64,000 bases of DNA from CAZYIW01 sp964647705 (lineage in GTDB: Bacteria; Pseudomonadota; Gammaproteobacteria; PS1; Pseudothioglobaceae). Shown one piece after another: positions 18,017 to 27,621 of the stretch (its first letter is position 1; the number at the start of each line of letters is the position of its first letter). The DNA lies in NCBI GenBank assembly GCA_964647705.1, contig CAZYIW010000001.1, forward strand, positions 50,234 to 114,233, read 5' to 3'. Below the pieces are notes generated by a model, which saw nothing but the letters and a program-made list of their open reading frames with translations, was not told the DNA's origin and did no database searches. The position numbers and the translations under genes are program-made.

Positions 18017-18472
18017 ATGCAAGTTATTTTATTAGAAAAAATTGGTAAGCTAGGCGACTTAGGAGACCTGGCTAATGTAAAAGCGGGTTATGCGCGCAAT
18101 TTTTTATTTCCTCAAGGCAAAGCCAAACCAGCGACAAAAGCAAATATGGCAGAGTTTGAGGCAATTAAAGCCGACCTTAAAGCCAAACAAGCTCAAGCTT
18201 TAAAAGCAGCACAAGCGCTAGAAGAAAAGATGGTTGATTGCTTGATTAATATCTCTGCTAATGCTGGCGATGAAGGTAAATTGTTTGGATCTGTGTCTGT
18301 ATCTGATATTGTGGATGCACTATCTACACAAGGTTTTGAAGTTGAAAAACGCGATATTAACATGCCTGAGGCCATGCGTTATGTTGGCGAATATGAAATC
18401 AGCGTAAGCCTACATGCTGACATACTAGTCCCGATTAAAGTGACGGTTGAAGCAAGCGAAGAAGAAGCTTAG
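18017..18472 (+). CDS. rplI: 50S ribosomal protein L9
   Basis: 151 residues: N-terminal domain MQVILLEKIGKLGDLGDLANVKAGYARNFL in the standard form, a long central helix rich in Lys/Ala, and a C-terminal domain with GKLFGSVS. Last gene of the operon, followed by a strong terminator. Confidence 0.98.
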   Translation: MQVILLEKIGKLGDLGDLANVKAGYARNFLFPQGKAKPATKANMAEFEAIKADLKAKQAQALKAAQALEEKMVDCLINISANAGDEGKLFGSVSVSDIVDALSTQGFEVEKRDINMPEAMRYVGEYEISVSLHADILVPIKVTVEASEEEA

Positions 18473-18499
18473 TCACCTCATAAAATTTGGGTTAAAATT

Positions 18500-18528
18500 A
18501 AAAGTCCTCGCTGAGGACTTTTTTTATT
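18500..18528 (+). terminator. Rho-independent terminator after rplI
   Basis: AAAGTCCTC and GAGGACTTT form a stem around a very short loop, followed by a T-rich run (TTTTTATTTTT). It closes the ribosomal operon before dnaB. Confidence 0.92.
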
Positions 18529-18542
18529 TTTAGCCACTATTC

Positions 18543-19988
18543 ATGGATATCGAAAAAGCCAAAATACCACCTCATTCATTGGAATCTGAACAATCTGTTC
18601 TGGGTGGTTTACTGTTACATAACGAGGCTTGGGATCAGGTGGCTGATACGCTATCTGAGGCTGATTTTTATCACGCTTCTCATAAGGTTATTTTTAACGC
18701 CATTTTCTATTTATTAGAACACAATCAGCCTGCTGATATGCTCACCGTTACCGAGCAGGTTAAGAAAATGGACAGTGAGGAGTTAATGGGTGGTTTTGCC
18801 TATTTGGCTCAAATAGCAGAAAACACACCCAGTATTGCCAATATTGAGACTTATGCGCGTCATGTGCGTGAACTTTCAGTTTATCGCCAACTCATTAGTG
18901 CGAGTTTGGAAATCGCCGATACCGCTTATCACCCAAAAAATACCGAAGTGCAAGAATTACTCGACTTTTCTGAGAAGAAAATTTTTAACATTGCTGAACA
19001 AGTCAATCGTGGAAAGCGTGATATTACCAACGTTAAAGAAATGACTAAAGATTTGGTTAATTTGGCGCACAATTGGGAGCAAAATGCCGGGCAATTGACC
19101 GGACTTGAGACTGGTTTTTCTGATTTAGACAATATGACATCTGGCTTACAAAATGGCGATTTGGTGATTATTGCTGGACGCCCTTCTATGGGTAAAACTG
19201 CTTTTGCAATGAATATTGTTGGTAATGTGGCAATTGAGCAATCTAAACCTGTTGCCGTATTTAGTTTAGAGATGTCTACCGAGCAATTAGTGCTTAGGAT
19301 GATTTCCTCATTTGGACACATTGACAGTAAAAAAATACGTGAAGGTTCGATGACTGAAACCGACTGGAACAGTTTTAACCATGCGGTTCGAGCCCTAGAA
19401 GAAAACACAATTCTAATCGATGAAACACCTGCTATCACCCCTACTGAGATTCGTGCCAAGTCTCGTCGTATTAAAAGACAATATCCAGATTTATCTTTGA
19501 TTATGGTTGATTATCTGCAAATGATGAAAGTGTCTGGAAAAAGCGATAACCGTGTGCAAGAAATCTCAGAAATTTCGCGCTCTCTTAAAGCCCTTGCTAA
19601 AGAAATCGGCGTACCAGTCATTGCTCTATCGCAGCTGAGTCGTGCCCCAGAGGCGCGTAATAAAACCAGTAAGGGGCGTATGCCGCAAATGGCTGATTTG
19701 AGAGACTCTGGATCTATTGAGCAAGATGCCGATATCATCGGTTTTATTTATCGTGATGAAGTCTACCATGATGAAACTTACTCAAACCCAGAAGAAAAAG
19801 GTTGTGCAGATTTGAAAATTGCCAAACACAGAAATGGTAATATCGGGCATATCAAGCTCACATGGCTGGGTGAATACACGCGCTTTGAAGACTTTGCCTT
19901 TGACAACCAATTCCAAGGTGTGGCTGATGACCAAATGGAGGCTGCTTATATGAATAACATGGCAAACTTCCCGCAAGACGAATTTTAA
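18543..19988 (+). CDS. dnaB: Replicative DNA helicase DnaB
   Basis: 481 residues. N-terminal DnaB domain (PPHSLESEQSVLGGLLL), linker helix, then RecA-type ATPase with Walker A GRPSMGKTAFAMN (about residue 217), Walker B LIMVDYLQMM and the C-terminal DLRDSGSIEQDAD and KHRNGNIG motifs. The order rpsF-rpsR-rplI-dnaB-alr matches many gammaproteobacteria. No intein is present. Confidence 0.98.
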   Translation: MDIEKAKIPPHSLESEQSVLGGLLLHNEAWDQVADTLSEADFYHASHKVIFNAIFYLLEHNQPADMLTVTEQVKKMDSEELMGGFAYLAQIAENTPSIANIETYARHVRELSVYRQLISASLEIADTAYHPKNTEVQELLDFSEKKIFNIAEQVNRGKRDITNVKEMTKDLVNLAHNWEQNAGQLTGLETGFSDLDNMTSGLQNGDLVIIAGRPSMGKTAFAMNIVGNVAIEQSKPVAVFSLEMSTEQLVLRMISSFGHIDSKKIREGSMTETDWNSFNHAVRALEENTILIDETPAITPTEIRAKSRRIKRQYPDLSLIMVDYLQMMKVSGKSDNRVQEISEISRSLKALAKEIGVPVIALSQLSRAPEARNKTSKGRMPQMADLRDSGSIEQDADIIGFIYRDEVYHDETYSNPEEKGCADLKIAKHRNGNIGHIKLTWLGEYTRFEDFAFDNQFQGVADDQMEAAYMNNMANFPQDEF

Positions 19989-19998
19989 ATCCTCTTTT

Positions 19999-21045
19999 AT
20001 GCGAGCGCTCGCCAGTATTTCCCAATCCGCACTTGCACATAATATTTCTCTAGTTAAGCGTTATAGTCCAGGTGCAAAAGTCGTTGCCATGGTTAAATCT
20101 AATGCTTATGGTCATCATTTTGATTTGATTGATCCACTGATCCAAGGAGCAGACTTGTTGGCAGTCAGTGAGCTCTCAGAGGCTAAAAAATTAAGGCAAT
20201 ATACGCAACAGCCTATATTGTTATTATCAGGCGTTTATAGTCAAACAGAGTTAGATGAGGCCATCAATCTCAATTGTCATATTGTCGTGCATGAGATAGA
20301 GCAACTGCCAATCATCTTAGACACCAAATCAAATATTAAAGTTTGGTTACAAATTGAAACCGGTATGCACCGCTTGGGTTTGTTTGAACAAGATTTTGTT
20401 CAAGTCGTGGGAAAAATACAACAGCACCCATTTATTCACATTGAAACTGTTATGAGCCATTTTGCTTGCGCAGATCAGCCTGATAATCCACAAAATCAAA
20501 AACAGTACGATAAATTTAATCTAATTGTGAAATCTAATTGGAAAAAATCCATGGCCAATTCAGCTGCAATCTTATCCAATCCCAGCTCTATATTTGATTT
20601 TGTCCGTCCTGGAATTATGCTCTATGGAGCCAGCCCTTTTCATGACAAACACTCCGAACTTAAGCCGGTGATGAAACTCAGTGCGCCAGTTATATCTATA
20701 AACAAAGTAGCCAAAGGCGAATCTATAGGTTATGGCGCCACTTGGACGTCCGATAAAGACTCAAAAATTGCGGTGATTGGTATTGGTTATGGAGATGGCT
20801 ATCCTCGTCATGCACCTAGTGGCACACCAGTGTTAATTAATCAAAAGCTTTGCACTTTGGTGGGTCGTGTATCCATGGACCTAATTACCGTTGATGTGAC
20901 AGATGTAGCTATACAATTAGGTGATGAAGCAATTTTATGGGGGGTTGACGAGCTGTCTGCTGAAGTCATAGCAAAACATGCCAATACCATTAGCTATGAA
21001 TTATTCACAGGTGTTAGTAATCGAGTCAACTTTAAGCCTGTTTAA
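19999..21045 (+). CDS. alr: Alanine racemase
   Basis: 348 residues. PLP-dependent interconversion of L- and D-alanine for peptidoglycan. The PLP lysine is in AMVKSNAYGHH (near residue 33); the glycine-rich phosphate-binding stretch GIGYGDGYPRH and the VGRVSMDLITVD segment near the C-terminus are typical. It starts 10 bp after dnaB and ends sharing one base with the next start. Confidence 0.97.
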   Translation: MRALASISQSALAHNISLVKRYSPGAKVVAMVKSNAYGHHFDLIDPLIQGADLLAVSELSEAKKLRQYTQQPILLLSGVYSQTELDEAINLNCHIVVHEIEQLPIILDTKSNIKVWLQIETGMHRLGLFEQDFVQVVGKIQQHPFIHIETVMSHFACADQPDNPQNQKQYDKFNLIVKSNWKKSMANSAAILSNPSSIFDFVRPGIMLYGASPFHDKHSELKPVMKLSAPVISINKVAKGESIGYGATWTSDKDSKIAVIGIGYGDGYPRHAPSGTPVLINQKLCTLVGRVSMDLITVDVTDVAIQLGDEAILWGVDELSAEVIAKHANTISYELFTGVSNRVNFKPV

Positions 21046-21743
21046 TGCCTACGCTTATTCAAATCAGTGACTGTCATATTGATGACAAAGCGCAAGTCAT
21101 CGGAGTTGATACTCAGAAAAACCTAAATAAAGTGGTTAAAAGACTTATCCAAGAGCCGGCTGATTTGTTACTGATCAGTGGTGATATTAGTCATCATGGA
21201 TCGGTAAGTTCTTATACAATTGTCAAAAAAATTCTCTCTGTGGTAAAGATTCCACTTTTTGTTCTATCGGGCAATCATGACGATAAAGAAAATCTACAAG
21301 AGGTGTTTTCAAAACACATTAAATATCGTCAACAATTAGGAGATTGGGCAATCCACACGATTAATTCTGTTAAGAATAACCATACTAGTGGCTTTGTCAG
21401 TGAACAAGCGTTAGACCAACTCGACCATGCTTTAAAAAATTGTCAAGCTAAGTTTCAAATATTGGTTCTACACCATCCGATTGTGTCAATGCAATCAAGT
21501 TGGGATGATGCATTGTCGTTAGAAAATCCAAAGGATTTGTTCAATGTGATTGATAAATACCCTAAAATAAAAGCCATTTTATGGGGGCATGCACATGAAG
21601 CTAAGAATTTTATTCGCAAGGGCGTACATCTTGTCTCCTGCCCCTCCACTGCAGTGCAATTTAATGAACAGGAGAAAATTGGCTTTAATCTCTACCAATT
21701 AAAAGATAACGGCACAATTGAATTTAAAACCCAATGGCTATAA
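21045..21743 (+). CDS. cpdA: Metallophosphoesterase, cyclic-AMP phosphodiesterase CpdA-like
   Basis: 232 residues of the calcineurin-like fold with the full metal-site series: SDCHID, ISGDISHHG, SGNHDDKE, LHHP and WGHAHE. This class III phosphodiesterase hydrolyses 3',5'-cAMP in E. coli, where it is next to yqiB (DUF1249) as here. Substrate specificity is inferred from family and neighbourhood. Confidence 0.85.
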   Translation: MPTLIQISDCHIDDKAQVIGVDTQKNLNKVVKRLIQEPADLLLISGDISHHGSVSSYTIVKKILSVVKIPLFVLSGNHDDKENLQEVFSKHIKYRQQLGDWAIHTINSVKNNHTSGFVSEQALDQLDHALKNCQAKFQILVLHHPIVSMQSSWDDALSLENPKDLFNVIDKYPKIKAILWGHAHEAKNFIRKGVHLVSCPSTAVQFNEQEKIGFNLYQLKDNGTIEFKTQWL

Positions 21744-22204
21744 CCACGGAACAAGAATTTTTAAAAAACCTCTACAGCCAAAAAAAGCCTAAAACCTATA
21801 CTCAGGTTGCCGATTTGTTTGAGTGTAATTATCAAAAAATACTAAAACTTATTCCTTTAATTGAACTCATATCGCATCATAGCTTTACAGAGCAAAAATC
21901 TGAACAAAATCTACACATTTTGGTAGAACAAAGAACACGTTATACAGGTACCTACGTCCTGACACATCAAATCAAAACTGAAACCGGCGTTATAAATCGT
22001 CCTGATATCAAGTTCAAAATCTATTTTGATGCCAAACTTTTAGAAGTCATCTCAGTCTGTAATGAAACCACACTTAATAGTAACCATCCTTTTTTAGCGC
22101 AATGCTCAGATTTAAATATACAATTTGAACTGAATACTTTTATGGCCCGTTGGTTGGATTATTGCTTAGATAAATACAAAGACAGATTATGGCAGACACT
22201 CTAG
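21734..22204 (+). CDS. DUF1249 protein (YqiB-like)
   Basis: 156 residues, no signal peptide or membrane segment. DUF1249 features include the N-terminal YxQVADLFECNYQKILKLIP segment, ERTRYTGTYVL-type strand and the C-terminal NTFMARWLDYCLDK. In E. coli the homologue yqiB is adjacent to cpdA. The function is unknown. It overlaps cpdA by 10 bp and the following nucleotidase by 16 bp. Confidence 0.88.
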   Translation: MAITTEQEFLKNLYSQKKPKTYTQVADLFECNYQKILKLIPLIELISHHSFTEQKSEQNLHILVEQRTRYTGTYVLTHQIKTETGVINRPDIKFKIYFDAKLLEVISVCNETTLNSNHPFLAQCSDLNIQFELNTFMARWLDYCLDKYKDRLWQTL

Positions 22205-23091
22205 CACCGAACACAAAAGATAAGTTAGTAATAGCCATCTCCTCAAGAGCGCTGTTTGACTTAGATGAGTCCCATAAAATATTCGAAGAGCAAGGCGTAG
22301 AGGCTTATGCCAAACACCAACAAGAAAAAGAAGATATAGTACTAGAACCCGGCGTGGGTTTCTCATTGGTTAAAAAACTACTTAATCTTAATACACAGAC
22401 CACACCAATTGATGTGATTTTGCTTTCTCGTAATAGTGCCGATACAGGTTTGCGTATTTTTAATTCAATTGAGCATTATGGCCTTAACATCTCCCGTGCT
22501 GCCTTTACTCGTGGAGAATCTACACACAATCTGGTCGGCGCATTTGAAGCCGATTTATTTTTATCTAGTAATCATGTTGATGTGCAAAAAGCACTGGATA
22601 AAGGCTTTGCTGCAGCGTCTATTGTCGGCAGTGGTGGCAAAAACATACACAAATCACAACTGCGAATAGCCTTTGATGGTGACGCGGTAATTTTCTCCGA
22701 CGAGGCAGAGAAAATTTTTCAAGAAAAAGGCATGAAAGCGTTTGAAGAGAATGAAAAAAAATCAGCCGATGTCGAACTCAAAGCTGGGCCGTTTAAATGC
22801 TTCTTAAAATCATTACATAAAATCCAATCAACCTTTCCAGAAGAAGATAATCCAATTAGAACAGCCTTAGTAACTGCACGTTCAGCGCCCTCTCACAAGC
22901 GTGTGATTCACACCATGCGTAAATGGGGCATCCGTATCGACGAATCGTTCTTCTTGGGTGGTTTAGATAAAGGTGTTTTCTTAGATAAGTTTGGTGCCGA
23001 CATTTTCTTTGATGATCAACACAAACATTGCGAATCTGCATCTAAATACGTGCCCACAGGGCATGTGCCCAATGGCGTTACTAATTCATGA
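22189..23091 (+). CDS. 5'-nucleotidase (cytosolic NT5C1-like family)
   Basis: 300 residues resembling the PF06189 5'-nucleotidase family: LVIAISSRALFDLDESH at the N-terminus, LLSRNSADTGLRIFNSI, RGESTHNLV, then IAFDGDAVIFSDEAE and a C-terminal FGADIFFDDQHKH. It would dephosphorylate nucleoside monophosphates. It overlaps the DUF1249 gene and is translationally coupled to the next gene, a Gate-domain membrane protein, so salvage or export of the product nucleoside is a reasonable idea. Confidence 0.85.
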   Translation: MADTLAPNTKDKLVIAISSRALFDLDESHKIFEEQGVEAYAKHQQEKEDIVLEPGVGFSLVKKLLNLNTQTTPIDVILLSRNSADTGLRIFNSIEHYGLNISRAAFTRGESTHNLVGAFEADLFLSSNHVDVQKALDKGFAAASIVGSGGKNIHKSQLRIAFDGDAVIFSDEAEKIFQEKGMKAFEENEKKSADVELKAGPFKCFLKSLHKIQSTFPEEDNPIRTALVTARSAPSHKRVIHTMRKWGIRIDESFFLGGLDKGVFLDKFGADIFFDDQHKHCESASKYVPTGHVPNGVTNS

Positions 23092-23978
23092 GATTTGATA
23101 AAAAATCTTTTTTCTCTTCATCGCTGAATACTTCAAAAATCATCCTTGTGATGGTCATACCTTATTTTTTATTGGCTGAGCTGCTACTTTATTTTGAATT
23201 GATGCCATATATTGCCACAATCTTTGAGCCTTTTACAAAACTTTTAAACCTGCCACCTGAAACCGCTTTGGCATTGGCTGCAGGAATTTTACTCAATTTA
23301 TATGCCGCTATTGCTTTTGCTGCACCTCTGGATTTGAATGTTTATGATTGGACAGTTTTGGGTTTGTTTTTAGGCGTTCTTCATTCTATACCCGTGGAAT
23401 CTACAATTATGAAAAAGCTGGGAATCAGCTGGTCTAGGTCTGTTGTTTTTAGGGTGGTAATGGCCTTTGTAGTACTTATTCCAATGCTCGTTATTCCCAG
23501 TCATTATCTGTTTGATAACCCAGAATTAATCCAAAAATCTGTTTATAAATTAGACCATACACCAGCAGATAATTTTTTCGATTTTATGATGATAAAAACC
23601 ATAGAGGCCATCACACTGTCTATTGAGATTATTATTCTAATCACACTGGTTTTATTTTTTACTACATTGATCAAAGGCTTGCGTTTTTTGCAAAAATTTA
23701 AACACCATCTTAGTGCAATTGCCGCCATGACAACCGGTGTTTTAATTGGCATTACTTATGGTGCAGGTGTATTACTCAAAGAAGCCAAACACATGAGCAA
23801 ACAACAAGTCATGAGTGTGTGTTATTTTCTAATGGTGGCACATGCCCTGATTGAAGACACACTGTTATTTGTTATATTTGGTGCTGATATTACGCTATTA
23901 ATTGGCATTCGTTTGTTCTTTGCCATATTGGTTTTTTTGCTAATCAGTCTTTATTACAAAGCCAAAAAACCGATATAG
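23088..23978 (+). CDS. Membrane protein with nucleoside-recognition (Gate) domains
   Basis: 296 residues with about eight hydrophobic segments. Two halves each carry a Gate-like pattern of helices (AAGILLNLYAAIAFAAPL and GVLIGITYGAGVLLKEA), as in SpoIIIA-associated and nucleoside-recognition membrane proteins. The start overlaps the 5'-nucleotidase stop (ATGA), so the two are coupled. Transport of a nucleoside or another solute is likely but unproven. Confidence 0.78.
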   Translation: MRFDKKSFFSSSLNTSKIILVMVIPYFLLAELLLYFELMPYIATIFEPFTKLLNLPPETALALAAGILLNLYAAIAFAAPLDLNVYDWTVLGLFLGVLHSIPVESTIMKKLGISWSRSVVFRVVMAFVVLIPMLVIPSHYLFDNPELIQKSVYKLDHTPADNFFDFMMIKTIEAITLSIEIIILITLVLFFTTLIKGLRFLQKFKHHLSAIAAMTTGVLIGITYGAGVLLKEAKHMSKQQVMSVCYFLMVAHALIEDTLLFVIFGADITLLIGIRLFFAILVFLLISLYYKAKKPI

Positions 23979-24035
23979 CGCAAAGTTTTTGCATTATCGG
24001 TAAAATGTCAACGAAGCATATTTTTCAAACATCGC

Positions 24036-25301
24036 ATGAGCCAAAAAATCAAAGCCATTCGTGGCATGAACGACCTCTTGCCTAAAGATTCTGGGCTTTG
24101 GTTACGTGTTGAAAAAATTATCGCCGACACGCTATTGTCGTTTGGTTATAAGAACATTCGCACACCTGTGGTCGAAAATACTCAAACCTTTTGTCGTGCC
24201 ATTGGTGAGGCAACCGATATTGTTGAAAAAGAGATGTATACCTGGAAAGATACCGGTGGCGATCTTTTAAGCTTAAGACCTGAAGGCACCGCCGGTTGTG
24301 TACGTGCTATGATTGAGCACAACCTTCCACGTGAAGGCATTCAAAAAGTCTTCTATCAAGGGCAAATGTTTAGGCATGAGCGTCCACAAAAAGGCAGATA
24401 TCGTCAATTTCACCAAATCGGTGCAGAGGTTTTTGGTGCTGATAATGCCAAAATTGACGCTGAGATGATTGCCATGACCCACATGTTTTGGCAAAGATTG
24501 GGTCTTAAAAATCTAACACTGGAAATCAATACTCTTGGCTCACAAAAGACTCGACACAACTATCGCGCCACTTTGGTTGAATACCTCAATCAACACAAAG
24601 ATCAATTAGACGAGGACTCCATAAGACGCCTTGAGGCTAATCCACTGAGAATCTTAGACAGTAAAAACCCAAAGATGCAACAGCTGATTGAGGGTGCACC
24701 TAAATTAATTGAGCACTTGGATAAAGAGTCTGAAGCGCATTTTGAGCAATTTAAGTCTTACTTGGACGCTCTGAATATTTCTTATAAGATTAACACACGC
24801 TTGGTCAGAGGCTTGGATTACTATAACCGCACTGTATTTGAATGGATTACCAACGATTTAGGCGCTCAAGGCACTGTCTGTGCCGGTGGACGCTATGATT
24901 CTTTGGTAGAGAAGATGGGTGGACAATCCACACCTGCGATTGGTTTTGCCCTTGGTTTAGAGCGCCTAATGCTTTTAATAGAAAAACAATCCACTGATCT
25001 ATCATCTGAACCGTTATCCATTTATTTGGTGGCATTGGGTGATCAAGCACAAACACAATCGATGTTGCTGGCACAAGCATTACACCATCAACTGCCAGAA
25101 GCGATACTTTATAATGACGTTAGCCTAGGTAGTTTTAAATCTCAATTTAAAAAAGCTGACAAATTTAACGCTGATTTTGCATTGATATTGGGTGATGAAG
25201 AGGTTGAAAACAACCAAGTGAGTATTAAACCTTTAAAAGGCCAAGGCCCGCAACAAACTATGCATCTTGATGATGCACTAAATTATCTGAAACAAAACTG
25301 A
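24036..25301 (+). CDS. hisS: Histidyl-tRNA synthetase
   Basis: 421 residues, class II synthetase. Motif 1 region IRTPVVENTQTFCRAIGEATDIV, motif 2 FRHERPQKGRYRQFHQIG, the histidine-specific LVRGLDYYNRTVFEW, and motif 3 IGFALGLERLML are all present, followed by the C-terminal anticodon-binding domain. It shares a TGATG junction with yfgM; hisS-yfgM-der is a common gammaproteobacterial order (bamB, often between, is absent). Confidence 0.98.
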   Translation: MSQKIKAIRGMNDLLPKDSGLWLRVEKIIADTLLSFGYKNIRTPVVENTQTFCRAIGEATDIVEKEMYTWKDTGGDLLSLRPEGTAGCVRAMIEHNLPREGIQKVFYQGQMFRHERPQKGRYRQFHQIGAEVFGADNAKIDAEMIAMTHMFWQRLGLKNLTLEINTLGSQKTRHNYRATLVEYLNQHKDQLDEDSIRRLEANPLRILDSKNPKMQQLIEGAPKLIEHLDKESEAHFEQFKSYLDALNISYKINTRLVRGLDYYNRTVFEWITNDLGAQGTVCAGGRYDSLVEKMGGQSTPAIGFALGLERLMLLIEKQSTDLSSEPLSIYLVALGDQAQTQSMLLAQALHHQLPEAILYNDVSLGSFKSQFKKADKFNADFALILGDEEVENNQVSIKPLKGQGPQQTMHLDDALNYLKQN

Positions 25302-25906
25302 TGAAAAATTTTATCGAAGTTAACAAAACTGAAGAAGAGCAAGTTGAACAAATCAAAAAGTTCTGGAATGACAACGGCATGCAAATTATTGCTGGTGTGG
25401 TCATTGGCATTGGTGCTATTTGGGGTATGAAGTTTTATGACCAATATCAATCAGATAAATCAGCTGAATCCAGAAGCCAGTATCTTTCTATCGGTGCTAA
25501 CAACGATCAAGCCTATCAGCTACTGCAAAATTCACAGGGTGCTTATAAAGATGAATCCTCACTACTCATGGCAAAATATGCAGTTGAGAGTGGTGATTAT
25601 AAAAAAGCTTTGGATTTTCTTCTGCCTTTAAGTCGTTCTGAAAATGAGTTTATCTCTCATGCAGCCAAGCTTAGAGCCTCTAATGTTTATCTACAAACCA
25701 ATCAATTCGAAAAAGCTTTATCTATATTGCAAGGCAATCAAAATAGCATATTTGATGGTTTATACAACCACGCTAAAGGTGATGCTTATCTGGCACTAAA
25801 TAATATTGATTCCGCTAAAAAACATTACCAATTGGCACTTGAAAAAATCTCAAGCGAATCAGATTTATACAACCTGATTCAAATTAAACTGGGCGATCTG
25901 GACTAA
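25301..25906 (+). CDS. yfgM: Ancillary SecYEG/PpiD partner YfgM (TPR protein)
   Basis: 201 residues: a short cytoplasmic start with EEEQVEQIKKFWNDNG, a single membrane helix (MQIIAGVVIGIGAIWGMKFY), then a periplasmic TPR-like domain. This architecture and the place between hisS and der identify YfgM, which in E. coli binds the Sec translocon together with PpiD (encoded at 11056). Confidence 0.9.
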   Translation: MKNFIEVNKTEEEQVEQIKKFWNDNGMQIIAGVVIGIGAIWGMKFYDQYQSDKSAESRSQYLSIGANNDQAYQLLQNSQGAYKDESSLLMAKYAVESGDYKKALDFLLPLSRSENEFISHAAKLRASNVYLQTNQFEKALSILQGNQNSIFDGLYNHAKGDAYLALNNIDSAKKHYQLALEKISSESDLYNLIQIKLGDLD

Positions 25907-25910
25907 TGCC

Positions 25911-27296
25911 ATGCCTATCATCTCCCTGGTTGGCCGACCCAATGTCGGTAAGTCTACACTTTTTAACCGCTTAAGTAAGTCCAGACAGGCGTTAGTATCT
26001 GATTTTGAGGGTTTAACAAGAGACCGTCAATACGCCAATATCGATCTTGATCAAAACACCCAAGTCACAGTGGTTGATACTGGTGGTTTAACAGGTGATG
26101 ATAATCTGGTAGATAATGGTATTCAAGGGCAAGTCTTAAGCGCATTGGAGGAATCTGATGCAATTTATTTTATCCTTAGTAGTCGTGATGGGCTAACCAC
26201 ATTAGATCGTGATATTGCCATGCAACTGCGCAAACTTAAAAAGCCTATTTTTTTGGTCTGTAATAAATCAGAAGGTTTGGACATCAGCGCTGCATCTGAA
26301 TTCTATGAACTCGGCTTAGGACAGGCCTACTTAATCTCTGCAGAACATGGCCAAGGTATTGGGGAATTGCTCGAAGATACCCTCAAAGCCCTGCCACCAG
26401 TCAGTGAAAATAATCAACCACCGATTGAGGGTATTGCAGTGGCAATTTTAGGCAGACCAAACGTTGGTAAATCAACTCTGGTTAATCGCATATTAGGCGA
26501 AGACCGTGTGCTGGCCTTAGATCTGCCTGGCACCACAAGAGACAGCATCTATATCCCTTTTGAACGTGAGAATAAAAAATACACACTCATAGATACCGCT
26601 GGTATTCGTCGCAAACGTTCTACTCATGAAAAAATTGAAAAATTTTCTATTATCAAAGCCATAGAAGCCATTAATAAATCACAAGTTGTTATTTTGGTTT
26701 TGGATGCACATGAAGGGGTAACCGAACAAGACGCCACATTACTTGGTATGGTTGCCGATAAAGGCAGAGCCCTTATTCTTGCTGTCAATAAATGGGATGG
26801 GCTTGACGAGTATCAAAAACAAGAAGTGAGGCGAAAATTAGACATCAAGCTTAGTTTTGTCAACTACGCCAGTGTGCATATGATTTCTGCACTTCATGGC
26901 TCTGGTGTGGGTAAGCTATTTGGGCCTATTAATCGCTCTTATGATAGTGCTGGCAAACAATTTTCTACCTCAGTACTTAACAAAGTTTTAGAAAAGGCCA
27001 ACGCCTCTCACCAGCCACCACCAGTGCGTGGAAAGCGACTTAGAATTAAATATGTCAATCAAGTCGATGTCTATCCACCCACTTTTGTATTGCATGGTAA
27101 CCACCTAAAAACCGTGCCTAGTGCCTATGATCGCTATTTAAAGAATTTTTTTGTGAACGAACTGGGTTTGGCTAATACGCCAATTCGCATTGAATACCGT
27201 AGTGGTGAGAACCCATTTAAAGATAAGAAGAATAAACTCACTGATAGGCAAATGAACAAAAAACGCCGATTAATGAAATTTGCTAAAAAGCGTTAG
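25911..27296 (+). CDS. der: Ribosome-associated GTPase Der (EngA)
   Basis: 461 residues with two consecutive G domains, each with GRPNVGKS (near residues 8 and 182), DxxG (DTGG, DTAG) and NKxD-type motifs (CNKSEG, VNKWDG), then the KH-like C-terminal domain and a Lys-rich tail. Der acts in 50S ribosome maturation. Its 3' end overlaps the convergent small gene at 27283. Confidence 0.98.
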   Translation: MPIISLVGRPNVGKSTLFNRLSKSRQALVSDFEGLTRDRQYANIDLDQNTQVTVVDTGGLTGDDNLVDNGIQGQVLSALEESDAIYFILSSRDGLTTLDRDIAMQLRKLKKPIFLVCNKSEGLDISAASEFYELGLGQAYLISAEHGQGIGELLEDTLKALPPVSENNQPPIEGIAVAILGRPNVGKSTLVNRILGEDRVLALDLPGTTRDSIYIPFERENKKYTLIDTAGIRRKRSTHEKIEKFSIIKAIEAINKSQVVILVLDAHEGVTEQDATLLGMVADKGRALILAVNKWDGLDEYQKQEVRRKLDIKLSFVNYASVHMISALHGSGVGKLFGPINRSYDSAGKQFSTSVLNKVLEKANASHQPPPVRGKRLRIKYVNQVDVYPPTFVLHGNHLKTVPSAYDRYLKNFFVNELGLANTPIRIEYRSGENPFKDKKNKLTDRQMNKKRRLMKFAKKR

Positions 27297-27621
27297 TAAG
27301 CTCAACTGTGTTGTCTTTTTTATCTACTTTAATGATGATTTGGCAGTAGCCATTTTCTTTGGTTTGAGCATCATTACTATTATCGCTGCAAGCGCATCCA
27401 GGCAATATTTCTTGAAAAAAAACACCGATAAGCACTCGATAATAATCTTTGGTTTGTTGTTTTGAGGTGATATCAAAATCAACACTATTCCAGTCGATTA
27501 CAGCAGAATGTTCACAACAAACCTTCAGTGGTAAATTTTCAAAGCCAAAAGCTTCCAAAGAATCTCTTAGGTGTATTAAAAAATCCTCGCTTTGCCAAAA
27601 ACTACTAATTTGACTAAGCAC
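27283..27621 (-). CDS. Small hypothetical protein downstream of pyrG
   Basis: 112 residues, no signal peptide or membrane helix. The N-terminal part (FWQSEDFLIHLRDSLEAFG) is amphipathic and the middle contains CCEH and GCACSD, so metal binding is conceivable. I recognise no family. It overlaps the pyrG stop by 8 bp, the sign of a co-translated gene, and its tail overlaps der by 14 bp on the opposite strand. Confidence 0.65.
   Translation of the reverse strand: MLSQISSFWQSEDFLIHLRDSLEAFGFENLPLKVCCEHSAVIDWNSVDFDITSKQQTKDYYRVLIGVFFQEILPGCACSDNSNDAQTKENGYCQIIIKVDKKDNTVELTNAF

Noticed and set aside
18929..19738. 176- and 75-residue minus-strand frames over dnaB
   Set aside because: Antisense shadows of the helicase gene, without Shine-Dalgarno or known domains.
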